DNA of 64,000 nucleotides from Prauserella cavernicola (GTDB lineage: Bacteria > Actinomycetota > Actinomycetes > Mycobacteriales > Pseudonocardiaceae), in contig NZ_JAENJH010000004.1 of the NCBI RefSeq assembly GCF_016595675.1, positions 372,001-436,000 on the forward strand, read 5' to 3'. Both the position numbers and the translations under genes were made by a program. Of this stretch, positions 8,655 to 18,385 are shown one piece after another. The notes under the pieces were generated by a model, which saw only the letters and a list, made by a program, of their open reading frames with translations, did no database searches and was not told where the DNA came from. Every line of letters starts with the position of its first letter. Within the stretch, counting starts at the first letter, position 1.

Positions 8655-10094
8655 ATGACCCGCACGTTCGACCTGCTGATCCGCCGCGCCTGTGTCGTCG
8701 ACGCCGACGGGGAACAGGGAGTCGCCGACGTCGGCGTGCGGGGCGGTGTCATCACGGCCGTCGAACCGGAGCTGACCGAGAGCGCCACCACCGAGATCGA
8801 CGCCGACGGACTGGTGCTGCTGCCCGGCGTCGTCGACAGCCACGTGCACCTCACCGATCTCGCCGCGCACGGATCGGAGGGCCGCTCGCCCGCGCACGAA
8901 CGGCTCGCCCGCGCAGGCGTGACGACGGCGGTGGAGTTCTTCGACTTCCGCACCGTGCTCGACCAGTGGCACGCCTCGGCCGCGGGACTGACGATCCTCG
9001 GTCTGCAGGGGCTGCCCGCCTACACCGACGGCACGCCCTCGGCCAGGATCCGCGACGACGTGGGCTCGGCGCTGCGCGACGGCGCGATCGGGATCAAGCT
9101 GCTCGGCGGGCACTTCCCGAGTGACCCCGGCTCCTCGGCGCGTGCCATCGCGGAGGGCGCCGACGCGGGCTGCTATGTCGCCTTCCACGCGGGCACCACC
9201 GCCAACGGCAGCAACCTCGACGGCATGCGCGAGGCACTCCAGCTCGCCGACGGGCACCCGCTGCACCTGGCCCACACCAACGCCTATCTGCGCGGCGCGG
9301 TCACCGAGCTCGTGGAGGAGAACCAGCTCGCGCTGACACTGCTCCACCAGCATCCCGAGGTGGTGAGCGAGGCGCATCTCGCCCCGCTGAACCTGTGCCT
9401 CGGCGGGCTCGACGGCGACGAGTTCACCGACCACATCGTGGTCAACTGCCTGCGGATGGGCGGCTATCCGACCACCCGGGCGGGACTCGTGCGGGCCTTC
9501 GCCGACGGGTTCGCCCACTGCCTGCGCCAGGACGCCGGGCAGGCGGTGCCGGTCACCGGCGACGAGGGACGCGCGGTGTGGGAGCGCGACCCCGCGCGCG
9601 CGTCGCTGTGCTTCCCGGTGAACCGGCGGCTCTCCGGCTTCATGCAGAGCTGCGCGCGCCGCGACGAGAGCGGCACCGTGCGCTTCGACGGCACGGGCGA
9701 GTTCGTGGTGGACGCCATCTCCTCCGACGGCGGCTACTGGCGCAACCTGGTGCTGGACCAGGGACTCGCGCTGGTGCAGTTCGGTGCGCTGAGCCTGCCG
9801 CAGCTCGCGCACAAGACCAGCCGTGCGCCCGCGGCGTTGTTCGGACTGCGCGGCAAGGGCACGATCGCACCGGGAGCCGACGCCGACCTGGTGATCGTCG
9901 ACAGTGGACAGCGGACGGTGCGGCTCACCGTCGCGGCGGGAACCGTGATCTTCGACGGCGAGCACGTGGTGGGCCAGGGCGGCACCGTGGTCACCACCGA
10001 GCACGGCACCGCCGCACTGCGGCAGCGCCGCATCCCGCATCGGGTGCTGGACCTGACGGACGGCGAGTTCCTGCGCCGGGGGTCGGCCGTCTAG
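8655..10094 (+). CDS. Amidohydrolase (dihydropyrimidinase/hydantoinase-like)
   Basis: A 479-residue cytosolic amidohydrolase with the TIM-barrel plus small beta-sandwich layout of D-hydantoinases, dihydroorotases and related cyclic amidases. The HxH metal pair is H63/H65 (VDSHVHL). A probable carbamylated lysine is K148 (IGIKLLGG), with metal histidines H178 (AFHAG) and H207 (LAHTN). The late metal Asp is probably D353 or D358. The C-terminus has the usual KGTIAPGADADLVIVD return to the sandwich. The substrate is not clear; it differs markedly from the true dihydropyrimidinase at 36468. A GGAGGG ribosome site lies 7 bp before the ATG. It ends 4 bp from the convergent polymerase-like gene and is divergently paired with a permease. 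Confidence 0.85.
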   Translation: MTRTFDLLIRRACVVDADGEQGVADVGVRGGVITAVEPELTESATTEIDADGLVLLPGVVDSHVHLTDLAAHGSEGRSPAHERLARAGVTTAVEFFDFRTVLDQWHASAAGLTILGLQGLPAYTDGTPSARIRDDVGSALRDGAIGIKLLGGHFPSDPGSSARAIAEGADAGCYVAFHAGTTANGSNLDGMREALQLADGHPLHLAHTNAYLRGAVTELVEENQLALTLLHQHPEVVSEAHLAPLNLCLGGLDGDEFTDHIVVNCLRMGGYPTTRAGLVRAFADGFAHCLRQDAGQAVPVTGDEGRAVWERDPARASLCFPVNRRLSGFMQSCARRDESGTVRFDGTGEFVVDAISSDGGYWRNLVLDQGLALVQFGALSLPQLAHKTSRAPAALFGLRGKGTIAPGADADLVIVDSGQRTVRLTVAAGTVIFDGEHVVGQGGTVVTTEHGTAALRQRRIPHRVLDLTDGEFLRRGSAV

Positions 10095-10098
10095 CGGC

Positions 10099-11775
10099 TC
10101 ACTTCGCCTCCGAGTAGGCGTCCACGATCGCGGCGGGCATCGGGAAACGGACCGGGCACGACGGGCCGAACACCCGCGTCGCGGTCTCGCGGACCGCCTC
10201 GGCGAGGCACTCGGTCACCTGCTCGGCCAGCTCGGCGGGAGTGTGCACCAGCACCTCGTCGTGCTGGAAGAGCACCAGGTGCGCCGGATGGGGCAGGCGC
10301 CGGCGCAGGGTCGCGAGCAGCACGGCCGTCCAGTCGGCCGCGCTGGCCTGCACCACGAAGTTGCGCGTGAACCGGCCCCAGTCGCGGGCGGCCCTGCGGG
10401 CCTGGTCCTCGTCGCCCGCGCCGCCGGTGAGCGCACGCCACGCCGCCGAGGGCGGGGGAGAGGTGCGGCCGAGCCGGGACCGCACGAGCTCGCCGCGTTC
10501 GCCCGCCACCGCTGCCTGCTCCACATAGGACACGGCGGCCGGGAACCGGCGGCGCAGCAAGGCGAGCAGCGACGACGCCTCGCCCGCTGTGCCGCCGTAC
10601 ATCGCCGAGAGCATCGCGATCTTCGCGCGGCCGCGGTTCTCGTCGGAGGCCTCCGCGCCGGGGAACATCGCCTCGGCCAGGCTCGTGTAGAGGTCCGTCG
10701 ACCCCGACACCTCGGCGAGCTGCCGGTCGCCGGACAGTGCGGTGAGGACGCGGGGCTCCAGCTGCGCGGCGTCGGCCACCACGAGCTTCCAGCCGGGATC
10801 GGCGCGCACACACGAGCGCAGCACGCGCGGGATCTGCAGCGCCGCGCCGCCCCGGCTGGCCCAGCGCCCCGACACGACCCCGCCCACGACGTACACCGGC
10901 CGGAACCGCCCGTCGTGCACCCACTGGTCGAGCCACGCCCAGCCGTGCGCGGAGTGCAGCCGCGCGAGTTCCTTGTACTCCAGCAGCGGCGCGACCGCGG
11001 GGTGATCGAGCTCGCGCAGCACGTGCGCCCTCGCCGACGGGATGGAGATGCCGGCCCTGCCGAACGCGCGCACCACGCTGCCGGGCGCGTCGGGATTGAG
11101 CGCCCGCCCGCCGAACGCGTCCTGGACCCGGTCTGCCAGCTCGGCGAGTTTGCGCGGTCGCTGCCCGGCGGGGACCCGTTCGCCGAGCAGTTCCGTGAGC
11201 AGTTCCCGGTGTGCGCCGGCCCGCCACGGCAGGCCGTCGGCAGACATCTCCGCCGCGGCGAGCGCGCTCGCCGACTCCGCGGTGACGAGCAGCCGCAGCC
11301 GCTCGGGGTGCGGCAGCCGTTCGAGGCGCCGCAACTGCTCGGCGAGCACCACCTCCATCGCGTCCACCAGCTCCACCCCGTCGGGCAGGCCCGAGCCGCG
11401 CGGGTCGAACAGAGTGGGCTGCTCGTCGAGGTCGGGGTGGGAGGGCCGCTCGTCGGGCGGTGGCTCGAGCCCGCGGGCCCGCGCGTAGGCCGCGGCGAGG
11501 CTGCGCGACTGCTCGTGCCTGCCCTCGTGCGCCAACAGGATTCCCTCGATCAGGGAAAGATCATGACAGCGGTGGACGCGGACGCCGCCGTCCAGCAGCA
11601 GCGGATAGTCGTGCTCGACCGAGGCGAAGACCCAGCGCGGGCGCAGTTCCCGCTCCCAGCGCGCGGCGTGTTCCACCAGTTCAGCCCCGCTCAGCTCGGC
11701 GGGCACGGCGAGCTCGCCGCCGAGGGCGCGCACGGCGTGGACAGCGCCGGAGGAGCGCGCGAGGATCAGCTGCAC
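10099..11775 (-). CDS. Stand-alone family-A DNA polymerase-like protein
   Basis: A 558-residue protein of the kind annotated in actinobacteria as bifunctional 3'-5' exonuclease/DNA polymerase. The second half carries divergent polymerase I motifs: motif A VVADAAQLEPR with D335, motif B RGRAKIAMLSAMYGG (381-395), and motif C FQHDEVLV with H505-D506-E507. The N-terminal 180 residues occupy the exonuclease position, but I do not see the canonical DxE metal motif, so proofreading is doubtful. There is no 5'-3' exonuclease domain. Translation starts at GTG (11775) with no obvious Shine-Dalgarno site. A role in repair or accessory synthesis is inferred, not shown. Confidence 0.85.
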   Translation of the reverse strand: MQLILARSSGAVHAVRALGGELAVPAELSGAELVEHAARWERELRPRWVFASVEHDYPLLLDGGVRVHRCHDLSLIEGILLAHEGRHEQSRSLAAAYARARGLEPPPDERPSHPDLDEQPTLFDPRGSGLPDGVELVDAMEVVLAEQLRRLERLPHPERLRLLVTAESASALAAAEMSADGLPWRAGAHRELLTELLGERVPAGQRPRKLAELADRVQDAFGGRALNPDAPGSVVRAFGRAGISIPSARAHVLRELDHPAVAPLLEYKELARLHSAHGWAWLDQWVHDGRFRPVYVVGGVVSGRWASRGGAALQIPRVLRSCVRADPGWKLVVADAAQLEPRVLTALSGDRQLAEVSGSTDLYTSLAEAMFPGAEASDENRGRAKIAMLSAMYGGTAGEASSLLALLRRRFPAAVSYVEQAAVAGERGELVRSRLGRTSPPPSAAWRALTGGAGDEDQARRAARDWGRFTRNFVVQASAADWTAVLLATLRRRLPHPAHLVLFQHDEVLVHTPAELAEQVTECLAEAVRETATRVFGPSCPVRFPMPAAIVDAYSEAK

Positions 11776-11870
11776 GGTGTGATTCTGCGCTGGGGCACCG
11801 ACAGGTTGCGGTCGACGCCCGTAGCTACTTGCCGGTAGGTTATGTTCGTCGAGCTCGAGGAGGTGCCCCG

Positions 11871-13496
11871 ATGAGAAGGCCGCCCACCGTGGCCGAGTTG
11901 GCCAGCCGCGTGTCCGAGACGGCCCGCAGTGTCGAGGTGCTGTGGCGGGCGGGACTCGTCCCGCTCCCGCGCGTCGACGAGGGGATCCGTTCGCTGGTCG
12001 CGACCCGCCGCTTCGGCCCGCTCGCCGGATCGGTCCGCATCGCGGCCCACCGCGACCCGATGGCCGTCGGCATCGTCGACGAGCGCGGGCCGCTCACCTT
12101 CTCCCAGCTCGACCAGCAGTCCAACGCGCTGGCTCGCGCGTGGTCCGAGCGCGGCGTGCGGCCGGGCTCGGCCGTCGCCGTGCTGTGCCGCGACCACCGC
12201 GGCCTGGTCCTCACCATGCTCGCCGCTGGCAAGCTCGGGGCGCCGCTGCTGTTGCTCAACACCGGCTTCGCCAAGCCGCAGCTCACCGACGTCGCCGCGC
12301 GCGAGAAGGTGGAGGTGCTGGTCTACGACGAGGAGTTCACCGACCTGCTCTCCGGGATCGAGGGCGTCGACCGCTACCTCGCGTGGACCGACTCCGACCT
12401 GGCAGGCCACGAACTGCCCGTGCTCGACGAGATCATCGCCAGCGCCGACGACCGGCCCGTGACGCCGCCGGAGAAGCCGGGCGGGCTGGTGCTGCTGACC
12501 AGCGGCACTACCGGCACACCGAAGGGCGCGCCGCGGCCCAAGATCTCGCCGCTGCACTCGGCGCAGTTCCTCGACCGCATCCCGCTGCGGGTCGGCGAGG
12601 CGACGTTCATGGGCGCGCCGCTGTTCCACGGCACGGGGATCTCCCAGTTCATCCTCTCGCTGGCGCTCGGCTGCACGGTGGTGCTGCGCCGCAAGTTCGA
12701 CGCCGAGCAGACGCTGCGTGCCGTCGCCGAGCACCGCTGCAGTGCCGTGGTGCTGGTCCCGACCATGCTGCAGCGCATCATCGACCTCGGCCCCGAGGTG
12801 ATCGGCAGGCACGACACGTCGAGCGTGCGCATCATCTTCGTCGCGGGCTCGGCGCTGCCGCCCGGCGTCGGCAACCGGGCCACCGAGATCTTCGGTGACG
12901 TCATCCACAACCTCTACGGCTCCACCGAGGTCGCGGTGGCCACCGTCGCCACGCCGGAGGACTGGCGTCGTGCACCGGGCACCGTTGGCCGCGCGCCCGT
13001 CGGCTGCCGCGTTGCGCTCTACGACGAGCAGGGCCACCGGATCACCGAGCCCGGCGTGACCGGACGCGTGTTCGTCGGCAGCGGGCTGGCGTTCGAGGGC
13101 TACACCGACGGCAGGCACAAGGAGATCATCGACGGCCTGCTCTCCAGCGGCGACGTCGGGCACTTCGACGCCGACGGGCTGCTGTTCATCGACGGCCGCG
13201 ACGACGAGATGATCGTCTCCGGCGGCGAGAACGTGTACCCGGTCGAGGTGGAGAACCTCCTCGTCGAGCGCGACGATGTGGTCGAGGCCGCCGTTATCGG
13301 CGTGCCCGACGACGAGTACGGGCAGCGGCTCAAGGCGTTCGTCGTGGTCGCGCGGGGTGCCTCGCTCGACGCCGACACCGTGCGCGACCACGTCAAGCGG
13401 AACCTGGCGCGGTACAAGGTGCCGCGCGACGTCGAGTTCCTGGCCGAGTTGCCCCGCAACGCCACCGGCAAGCTGCTGCGCGGCGAACTGAGCTGA
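11871..13496 (+). CDS. Acyl-CoA synthetase (AMP-binding, FadD-like)
   Basis: A 541-residue adenylate-forming ligase that would activate a carboxylate, most likely a fatty acid, as acyl-AMP and then acyl-CoA. The phosphate loop LLTSGTTGTPKG lies near residues 208-219. Other motifs are NLYGSTE (aromatic/acid motif), SSGDVGHFD, DGRDDEMIVSGGENVYP (hinge) and the C-terminal catalytic lysine in NATGKLLRGEL. The start at ATG 11871 follows a strong GAGGAGGTG site. A possible -10 (TATGTT, 11851-11856) lies in the 95-bp space shared with the divergent polymerase-like gene. Mycobacterial FadD relatives begin with a similar extra N-terminal helix. The precise substrate cannot be read from the sequence. 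Confidence 0.9.
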   Translation: MRRPPTVAELASRVSETARSVEVLWRAGLVPLPRVDEGIRSLVATRRFGPLAGSVRIAAHRDPMAVGIVDERGPLTFSQLDQQSNALARAWSERGVRPGSAVAVLCRDHRGLVLTMLAAGKLGAPLLLLNTGFAKPQLTDVAAREKVEVLVYDEEFTDLLSGIEGVDRYLAWTDSDLAGHELPVLDEIIASADDRPVTPPEKPGGLVLLTSGTTGTPKGAPRPKISPLHSAQFLDRIPLRVGEATFMGAPLFHGTGISQFILSLALGCTVVLRRKFDAEQTLRAVAEHRCSAVVLVPTMLQRIIDLGPEVIGRHDTSSVRIIFVAGSALPPGVGNRATEIFGDVIHNLYGSTEVAVATVATPEDWRRAPGTVGRAPVGCRVALYDEQGHRITEPGVTGRVFVGSGLAFEGYTDGRHKEIIDGLLSSGDVGHFDADGLLFIDGRDDEMIVSGGENVYPVEVENLLVERDDVVEAAVIGVPDDEYGQRLKAFVVVARGASLDADTVRDHVKRNLARYKVPRDVEFLAELPRNATGKLLRGELS

Positions 13497-13524
13497 GCGC
13501 CCGACGAAAGTTGTGGGGCGGACG

Positions 13525-14406
13525 CTACGTCCACCCGATCCCGAAGACCCCGGGGCCGAAGTCGAGCGCGATGGCGTGCACGCTGTTGGCGTCGTCGATC
13601 TTGATCGCGGTCGTCTCGGCGTCGGGGGCGTCCCGCGGCCGGGAGTACCGCCAGCATTGTGCGGGCGGCTCCCCGGCACCGAAATGCACTTCCAGAAGGT
13701 ATTCCGGAATGGGGTGCCAGAACTCGCGGAAATGGGTGCTGCGGAACTGCGGGCCGGGAACGTGGGCGTAGCGCAGTTCGTACTCGACGAGATAGGTCTC
13801 GCCGGTGTCGATCGGGGTTGCGAAGATCAGTTCGGCGAGCGTGAGCCCGGCCTCGACGTCCACCTCGACCCTGCCGATCGTGCAGTTGCGCAGCGCGCTC
13901 ACCGCGGGCGCCTGGGTGCCGGGGCCGTCCTGGCGGTAGGCGAGCAGCCAGCGGTCCTGGCCGTCCGCGCTCGCCATGAAGACCGCCTTGGCCGTGACCG
14001 TGCTCTGCGCGCCACCAGGGGAGACCTCGCAGCGATCGTGGAGCCCGACGAGCGCGATGCCGGTGTCGGCGTCGAGCGTCAGCGGCCGCGCGGTGTCGTC
14101 AGCGCGCCTGCGCGACGACGTGCCTCTCGGCCGGGGCGGCGGGAGCAGGCCGAGTAGCGCTCCCGAGGGCAATGCGAGGATCTGTTCCAGTGCGCGGACG
14201 GCGGAAATGGAACTGAGCCGTTCCGGCTGGCGTTTTCCGGACTGCCAGTAACTGAGTGCGGTGACGCTGACGGTGATTCCGTGTTCCTGGAGCCGCGCCT
14301 GAATGCGGTCGAGGCCCAGTCCGCTCGTGGAAATGGCGCCTCGCAGGGCCGCCGAGAATGCGGTGCCACCCAATTTCCGGCTCGCCCCCCGACGGCGTTC
14401 GGCCAT
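13525..14406 (-). CDS. XRE-family transcriptional regulator
   Basis: A 293-residue DNA-binding protein. Residues 15-85 form a helix-turn-helix of the XRE/Cro type (DRIQARLQEHGITVSVTALSYW, then a SGKRQPERLSSISAVRALE helix). The remaining 200 residues are a beta-rich domain with no family I recognise; it contains WLLAYRQDG and aromatic-rich HFREFWHPIPEYLL. Similar two-part proteins are common in Pseudonocardiaceae and Streptomyces. It is divergent from the subtilase across 190 AT-richer bases, so it may regulate that protease or itself. ATG start; no strong Shine-Dalgarno site. Confidence 0.8.
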   Translation of the reverse strand: MAERRRGASRKLGGTAFSAALRGAISTSGLGLDRIQARLQEHGITVSVTALSYWQSGKRQPERLSSISAVRALEQILALPSGALLGLLPPPRPRGTSSRRRADDTARPLTLDADTGIALVGLHDRCEVSPGGAQSTVTAKAVFMASADGQDRWLLAYRQDGPGTQAPAVSALRNCTIGRVEVDVEAGLTLAELIFATPIDTGETYLVEYELRYAHVPGPQFRSTHFREFWHPIPEYLLEVHFGAGEPPAQCWRYSRPRDAPDAETTAIKIDDANSVHAIALDFGPGVFGIGWT

Positions 14407-14596
14407 AACGATATGAACAAGGTTAGCAGCGCTCTGTAACGACCACGGTGCTGGCTTCGCAGGGTAATCAAGACCCCTATCGGACTACCAGAGGTTACTC
14501 CGAACGGCCTACAACTGGTAACTGTGAATTATTGCCCAACTGTGACCTTTCCAGCTTGCATGTTTCCCGTACTGCTGGGGACGAGGAAGGAAGCCA
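14407..14596. promoter_or_regulatory. AT-richer intergenic region between XRE regulator and subtilase
   Basis: The 190-bp space is clearly lower in GC than its surroundings. It holds two direct copies of AACTGTGA (14520-14527 and 14538-14545), 18 bp apart, upstream of the subtilase, and a GGAAGGAAG ribosome site at 14586-14594. Promoter boxes are not convincing. Confidence 0.3.
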
Positions 14597-15787
<1,191 letters not shown>

Positions 15788-15834
15788 GCCTGACGGCAAC
15801 GGCGTAGGACAACAGCAACAGCCAGCACGTACTA

Positions 15835-15871
15835 CCGGTGGCCCGGCGCGTCTCTCGCGCCGGGCCACCGG
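15835..15871 (+). terminator. Strong intrinsic terminator after the subtilase
   Basis: A perfect 16-bp GC-rich stem (left arm starts CCGGTGGCCCGG) with loop TCTCT is followed by CTTTGTT. It lies 48 bp after the protease stop and just before the SDR promoter. Confidence 0.9.
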
Positions 15872-15887
15872 CTTTGTTACCAAACGG

Positions 15888-15893
15888 TAGGGT
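15888..15893 (+). promoter_or_regulatory. -10 hexamer of a probable leaderless promoter (SDR gene)
   Basis: TAGGGT lies exactly 6 nt before the ATG at 15900, with no Shine-Dalgarno sequence. This places the transcription start on the initiation codon, a common actinobacterial arrangement. Confidence 0.5.
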
Positions 15894-15899
15894 CGGCGC

Positions 15900-16649
15900 A
15901 TGGTCTACCGGAAGAGCATCGTCATCACCGGAGCGAGTGCGGGACTCGGTCAGGGCATGGCCCGCCGCTTCGCGGCCGAGGGGCGCGATCTGGCTCTGTG
16001 CGCCCGCCGCACCGACCGGCTCGAGGAGCTCGCCGACGAACTGAAGAGCCGCCACGGGGTCCGTGTCGTCACCCGCGCGCTCGACGTCAACGACCACGAG
16101 GCCGTGTTCACCGTCTTCCGCGAGTTCCGCGACGAGCTCGGCGCCCTCGACCGTGTGATCGTCAACGCGGGCATCGGCAAGGGACAGCCGGTGGGCACCG
16201 GCTCCTTCGAGGTCAACCGGCAGACCGTCCAGACCAACCTCGTCGCCGCGCTCGCCCAGTGCGAGGCCGCGGTCGAGATCTTCCGCGAGCAGCAGGCGGG
16301 GCACCTCGTGGTGGTGTCGTCGTTCAGCGCGCTGCGCGGCCTGCCCCGCAACGTCACCGCCTACGCCGCGTCGAAGGCGGGTTCCGCCTCGCTGGCCGAC
16401 GGCATCAGGGCCGAGCTGCACGGCACGCCCATCGCGGTGACCACCCTGTTGCCCGGCTACATCGAGTCCGAGATGACCGGCGGGGTCGGCCGCACTCCGT
16501 TGCTCAGCAGCAACGCGCGCGGAGCGGCGGCGTTGGTCAAGGCCATCGAGAAAGAACGGCCGAGGGCCTACGTCCCGACGTTTCCCTGGGTGCTGCTGAG
16601 CCCCGTCATGCGGTTCATGCCGGTCGGTCAGCTGCGCAGGTTCGTCTGA
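15900..16649 (+). CDS. Short-chain dehydrogenase/reductase
   Basis: A 249-residue NAD(P)-dependent oxidoreductase with a classical SDR fold. The cofactor loop GASAGLG is at residues 11-17. Further motifs are the LDV adenine pocket, VNAG (NNAG equivalent) and the catalytic Tyr/Lys as Y155-AAS-K159 after VVSSFSA. The C-terminal stretch FPWVLLSPVMRFMPVG is hydrophobic and may touch the membrane, as in DltE/YqjQ-like members. Substrate unknown. The stop is separated by one base from the start of the histidine phosphatase, so the two are co-transcribed with the SMP-30-like gene. Confidence 0.9.
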   Translation: MVYRKSIVITGASAGLGQGMARRFAAEGRDLALCARRTDRLEELADELKSRHGVRVVTRALDVNDHEAVFTVFREFRDELGALDRVIVNAGIGKGQPVGTGSFEVNRQTVQTNLVAALAQCEAAVEIFREQQAGHLVVVSSFSALRGLPRNVTAYAASKAGSASLADGIRAELHGTPIAVTTLLPGYIESEMTGGVGRTPLLSSNARGAAALVKAIEKERPRAYVPTFPWVLLSPVMRFMPVGQLRRFV

Positions 16650-16650
16650 C

Positions 16651-17313
16651 ATGGGCGCCATCTACCTGGTGCGTCACGGGCAGGCCTCCTTCGGCGCCGC
16701 CGACTACGACGTACTCTCCGAGCGGGGAGCCGAGCAGGCGCGCCTGGCCGGCGACGAGCTCGGCAGGCGTGGCGTGCGGGCGAACGAGGTCTGCTGCGGC
16801 ACGCTCTCGCGCCAGCGGGCGACCGCGGCCGAGGCACTCGCGCGCTTCGCGCCGGACGCCGTCGCGAAGGAGGACCCCCGATGGAACGAGTACGACCACG
16901 TCGACCTCGCCGCCCACCACGGCGGCGCGGTGACGCAGGACGGCGCCGAGCCGAGGGCGTACCAGACCGCGCTGGAGACGGCCCTCTCCGCGTGGACCGA
17001 GGCGGGTGCCGCCAGTCCGGCGGCCGAGCCGTGGCCCGACTTTCTCGGGCGGGTGCGCGGTGCGTTCGAGGAGCTGGTGGCGCGGCTGGGCTCGGGCGAG
17101 CAGGCGGTGGTCGTCACCTCCGGTGGCGTGATCGCGACGCTGTGCGGACTGGCCACCGGGGACGCGGCGAGGGGCCTGATCACGTTCAACCGGGTGGTCG
17201 TCAACGCGGGCATCACCAAGTTCGTCACGGGCAGGTCGGGTACGACCCTGCTGTCGTTCAACGAGCACGGCCACTTCGAGGGTGAGACGAGGCGGCTGCT
17301 CAGCTATCGGTAG
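16651..17313 (+). CDS. Histidine phosphatase family protein
   Basis: A 220-residue phosphoglycerate-mutase-like phosphatase. The phosphohistidine motif is YLVRHGQ with H9. The second half carries the second catalytic region (VVTSGGVIATLCG), where classical members have GH; here the usual second histidine position reads SGG, so activity might be altered. Middle gene of a three-gene run (SDR, phosphatase, SMP-30-like). Physiological substrate unknown. Confidence 0.87.
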   Translation: MGAIYLVRHGQASFGAADYDVLSERGAEQARLAGDELGRRGVRANEVCCGTLSRQRATAAEALARFAPDAVAKEDPRWNEYDHVDLAAHHGGAVTQDGAEPRAYQTALETALSAWTEAGAASPAAEPWPDFLGRVRGAFEELVARLGSGEQAVVVTSGGVIATLCGLATGDAARGLITFNRVVVNAGITKFVTGRSGTTLLSFNEHGHFEGETRRLLSYR

Positions 17314-17325
17314 GAGGCGGTCGGC

Positions 17326-18261
17326 ATGGCGCGGTTCGGCAAGGTGGAGCTCTACCCGGTCAACGGGCGCGGGCCGGAGGACGTGCTGGTGGACGCCGAC
17401 GGCGGTGTCTACACCGGACTCGAGGACGGCCGCGTCATCCGCGTCGGGCCCGGCGGGCGCCGCATCGACACGATCGCCGACACCGGCGGCAGGCCGCTGG
17501 GCATCGAGTTCTTCGGCGACGAGCGGGAGTTGCTCGTCTGTGACGCGCATCGGGGTCTGCTCGTGGTGTCGGTCGCCGACGGTGCGGTGCGCACGCTGGT
17601 CGGCGAGATCGACGGTGTGCCGATGGTGTTCTGCAACAACGCCGCCGTCGCCTCCGACGGCACGATCTACTTCACCGACACCTCCACGGTGTTCTCCATC
17701 GAGCGCTACCGCGACGACCTCATCGAGCAGACCGGAACCGGCAGGCTGTTCCGGCGCGCGCCGGACGGCCGGGTGGAGCGCGTCGCCGGGGGGCTGCAAT
17801 TCGCCAACGGGGTGGCGTTGCCGCCCGACGAGTCGTTCGTGGCCGTGGCCGAAACGTCGGCGTGCCGCGTGCGCCGATTCTGGCTGAAAGGTGAGGAAAC
17901 GGGCACCGAAGGCATTTTCGTCGACGATCTTCCCGGTTTTCCCGACAATATTTCCACGGGCAGTGACGGCCTGATCTGGGTCTCGCAGGCGAGTTCGAAA
18001 CTGCCCGTGCTGGACGTGGTGCGCAAGCTGCCCGCGCCCGTGCGTACGGCGGTGCGCGCGCTGCCCGCGTGGCTGCAACCGTCGCCGGCCAGCACGTGTG
18101 GCGTGCTCGCAGTGTCCGCGCTCGGCGACGTCGTGCACCGCCTAGAGGGCGAGATCGACGGTTTCGACGTGCTCTCCGGCGTCCGCGAGCGTGCGGGCAC
18201 GCTGTACTTCGGCAGCCTCGAACGGAACTGCGTCGCGACGACGCCCGTGCCGAGGGCGTGA
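17326..18261 (+). CDS. SMP-30/strictosidine-synthase-like beta-propeller protein
   Basis: A 311-residue six-bladed propeller of the SMP-30/gluconolactonase/strictosidine synthase superfamily. Characteristic blade motifs include PEDVLVDADGGVYTG, NNAAVASDGTIYFTDTS, GLQFANGVALPPDESFV and DNISTGSDGLIWVS. In this superfamily such Glu/Asn/Asp residues bind a divalent metal, and members hydrolyse lactones or related esters; the strictosidine-synthase-like branch is the closest match. No signal peptide. It follows the phosphatase by 12 bp with an AGGAGG site (17311-17316). Substrate unknown. Confidence 0.85.
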   Translation: MARFGKVELYPVNGRGPEDVLVDADGGVYTGLEDGRVIRVGPGGRRIDTIADTGGRPLGIEFFGDERELLVCDAHRGLLVVSVADGAVRTLVGEIDGVPMVFCNNAAVASDGTIYFTDTSTVFSIERYRDDLIEQTGTGRLFRRAPDGRVERVAGGLQFANGVALPPDESFVAVAETSACRVRRFWLKGEETGTEGIFVDDLPGFPDNISTGSDGLIWVSQASSKLPVLDVVRKLPAPVRTAVRALPAWLQPSPASTCGVLAVSALGDVVHRLEGEIDGFDVLSGVRERAGTLYFGSLERNCVATTPVPRA

Positions 18262-18339
18262 CGCCGCACACTCAGAAACCGCGTTGCCCGCCGAAATCGT
18301 CCGCGAGTACGATTCTCCACTGAAGTGGGGGAATTCTTG

Positions 18340-18379
18340 TTGACACCCCGTTTCGTTGTGACTTCTTCACGAGAAACGG
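18340..18379 (+). promoter_or_regulatory. TTGACA box and dyad operator upstream of the MFS gene
   Basis: A consensus -35 TTGACA is at 18340-18345. Directly after it lies a dyad, CCGTTTC-N3-GTGA (18348-18361) and TCAC-N2-GAAACGG (18367-18379), ending 6 bp before the ATG. A repressor bound here would block transcription; as RNA it could also cover the ribosome site. Confidence 0.5.
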
Positions 18380-18385
18380 TTTTTG

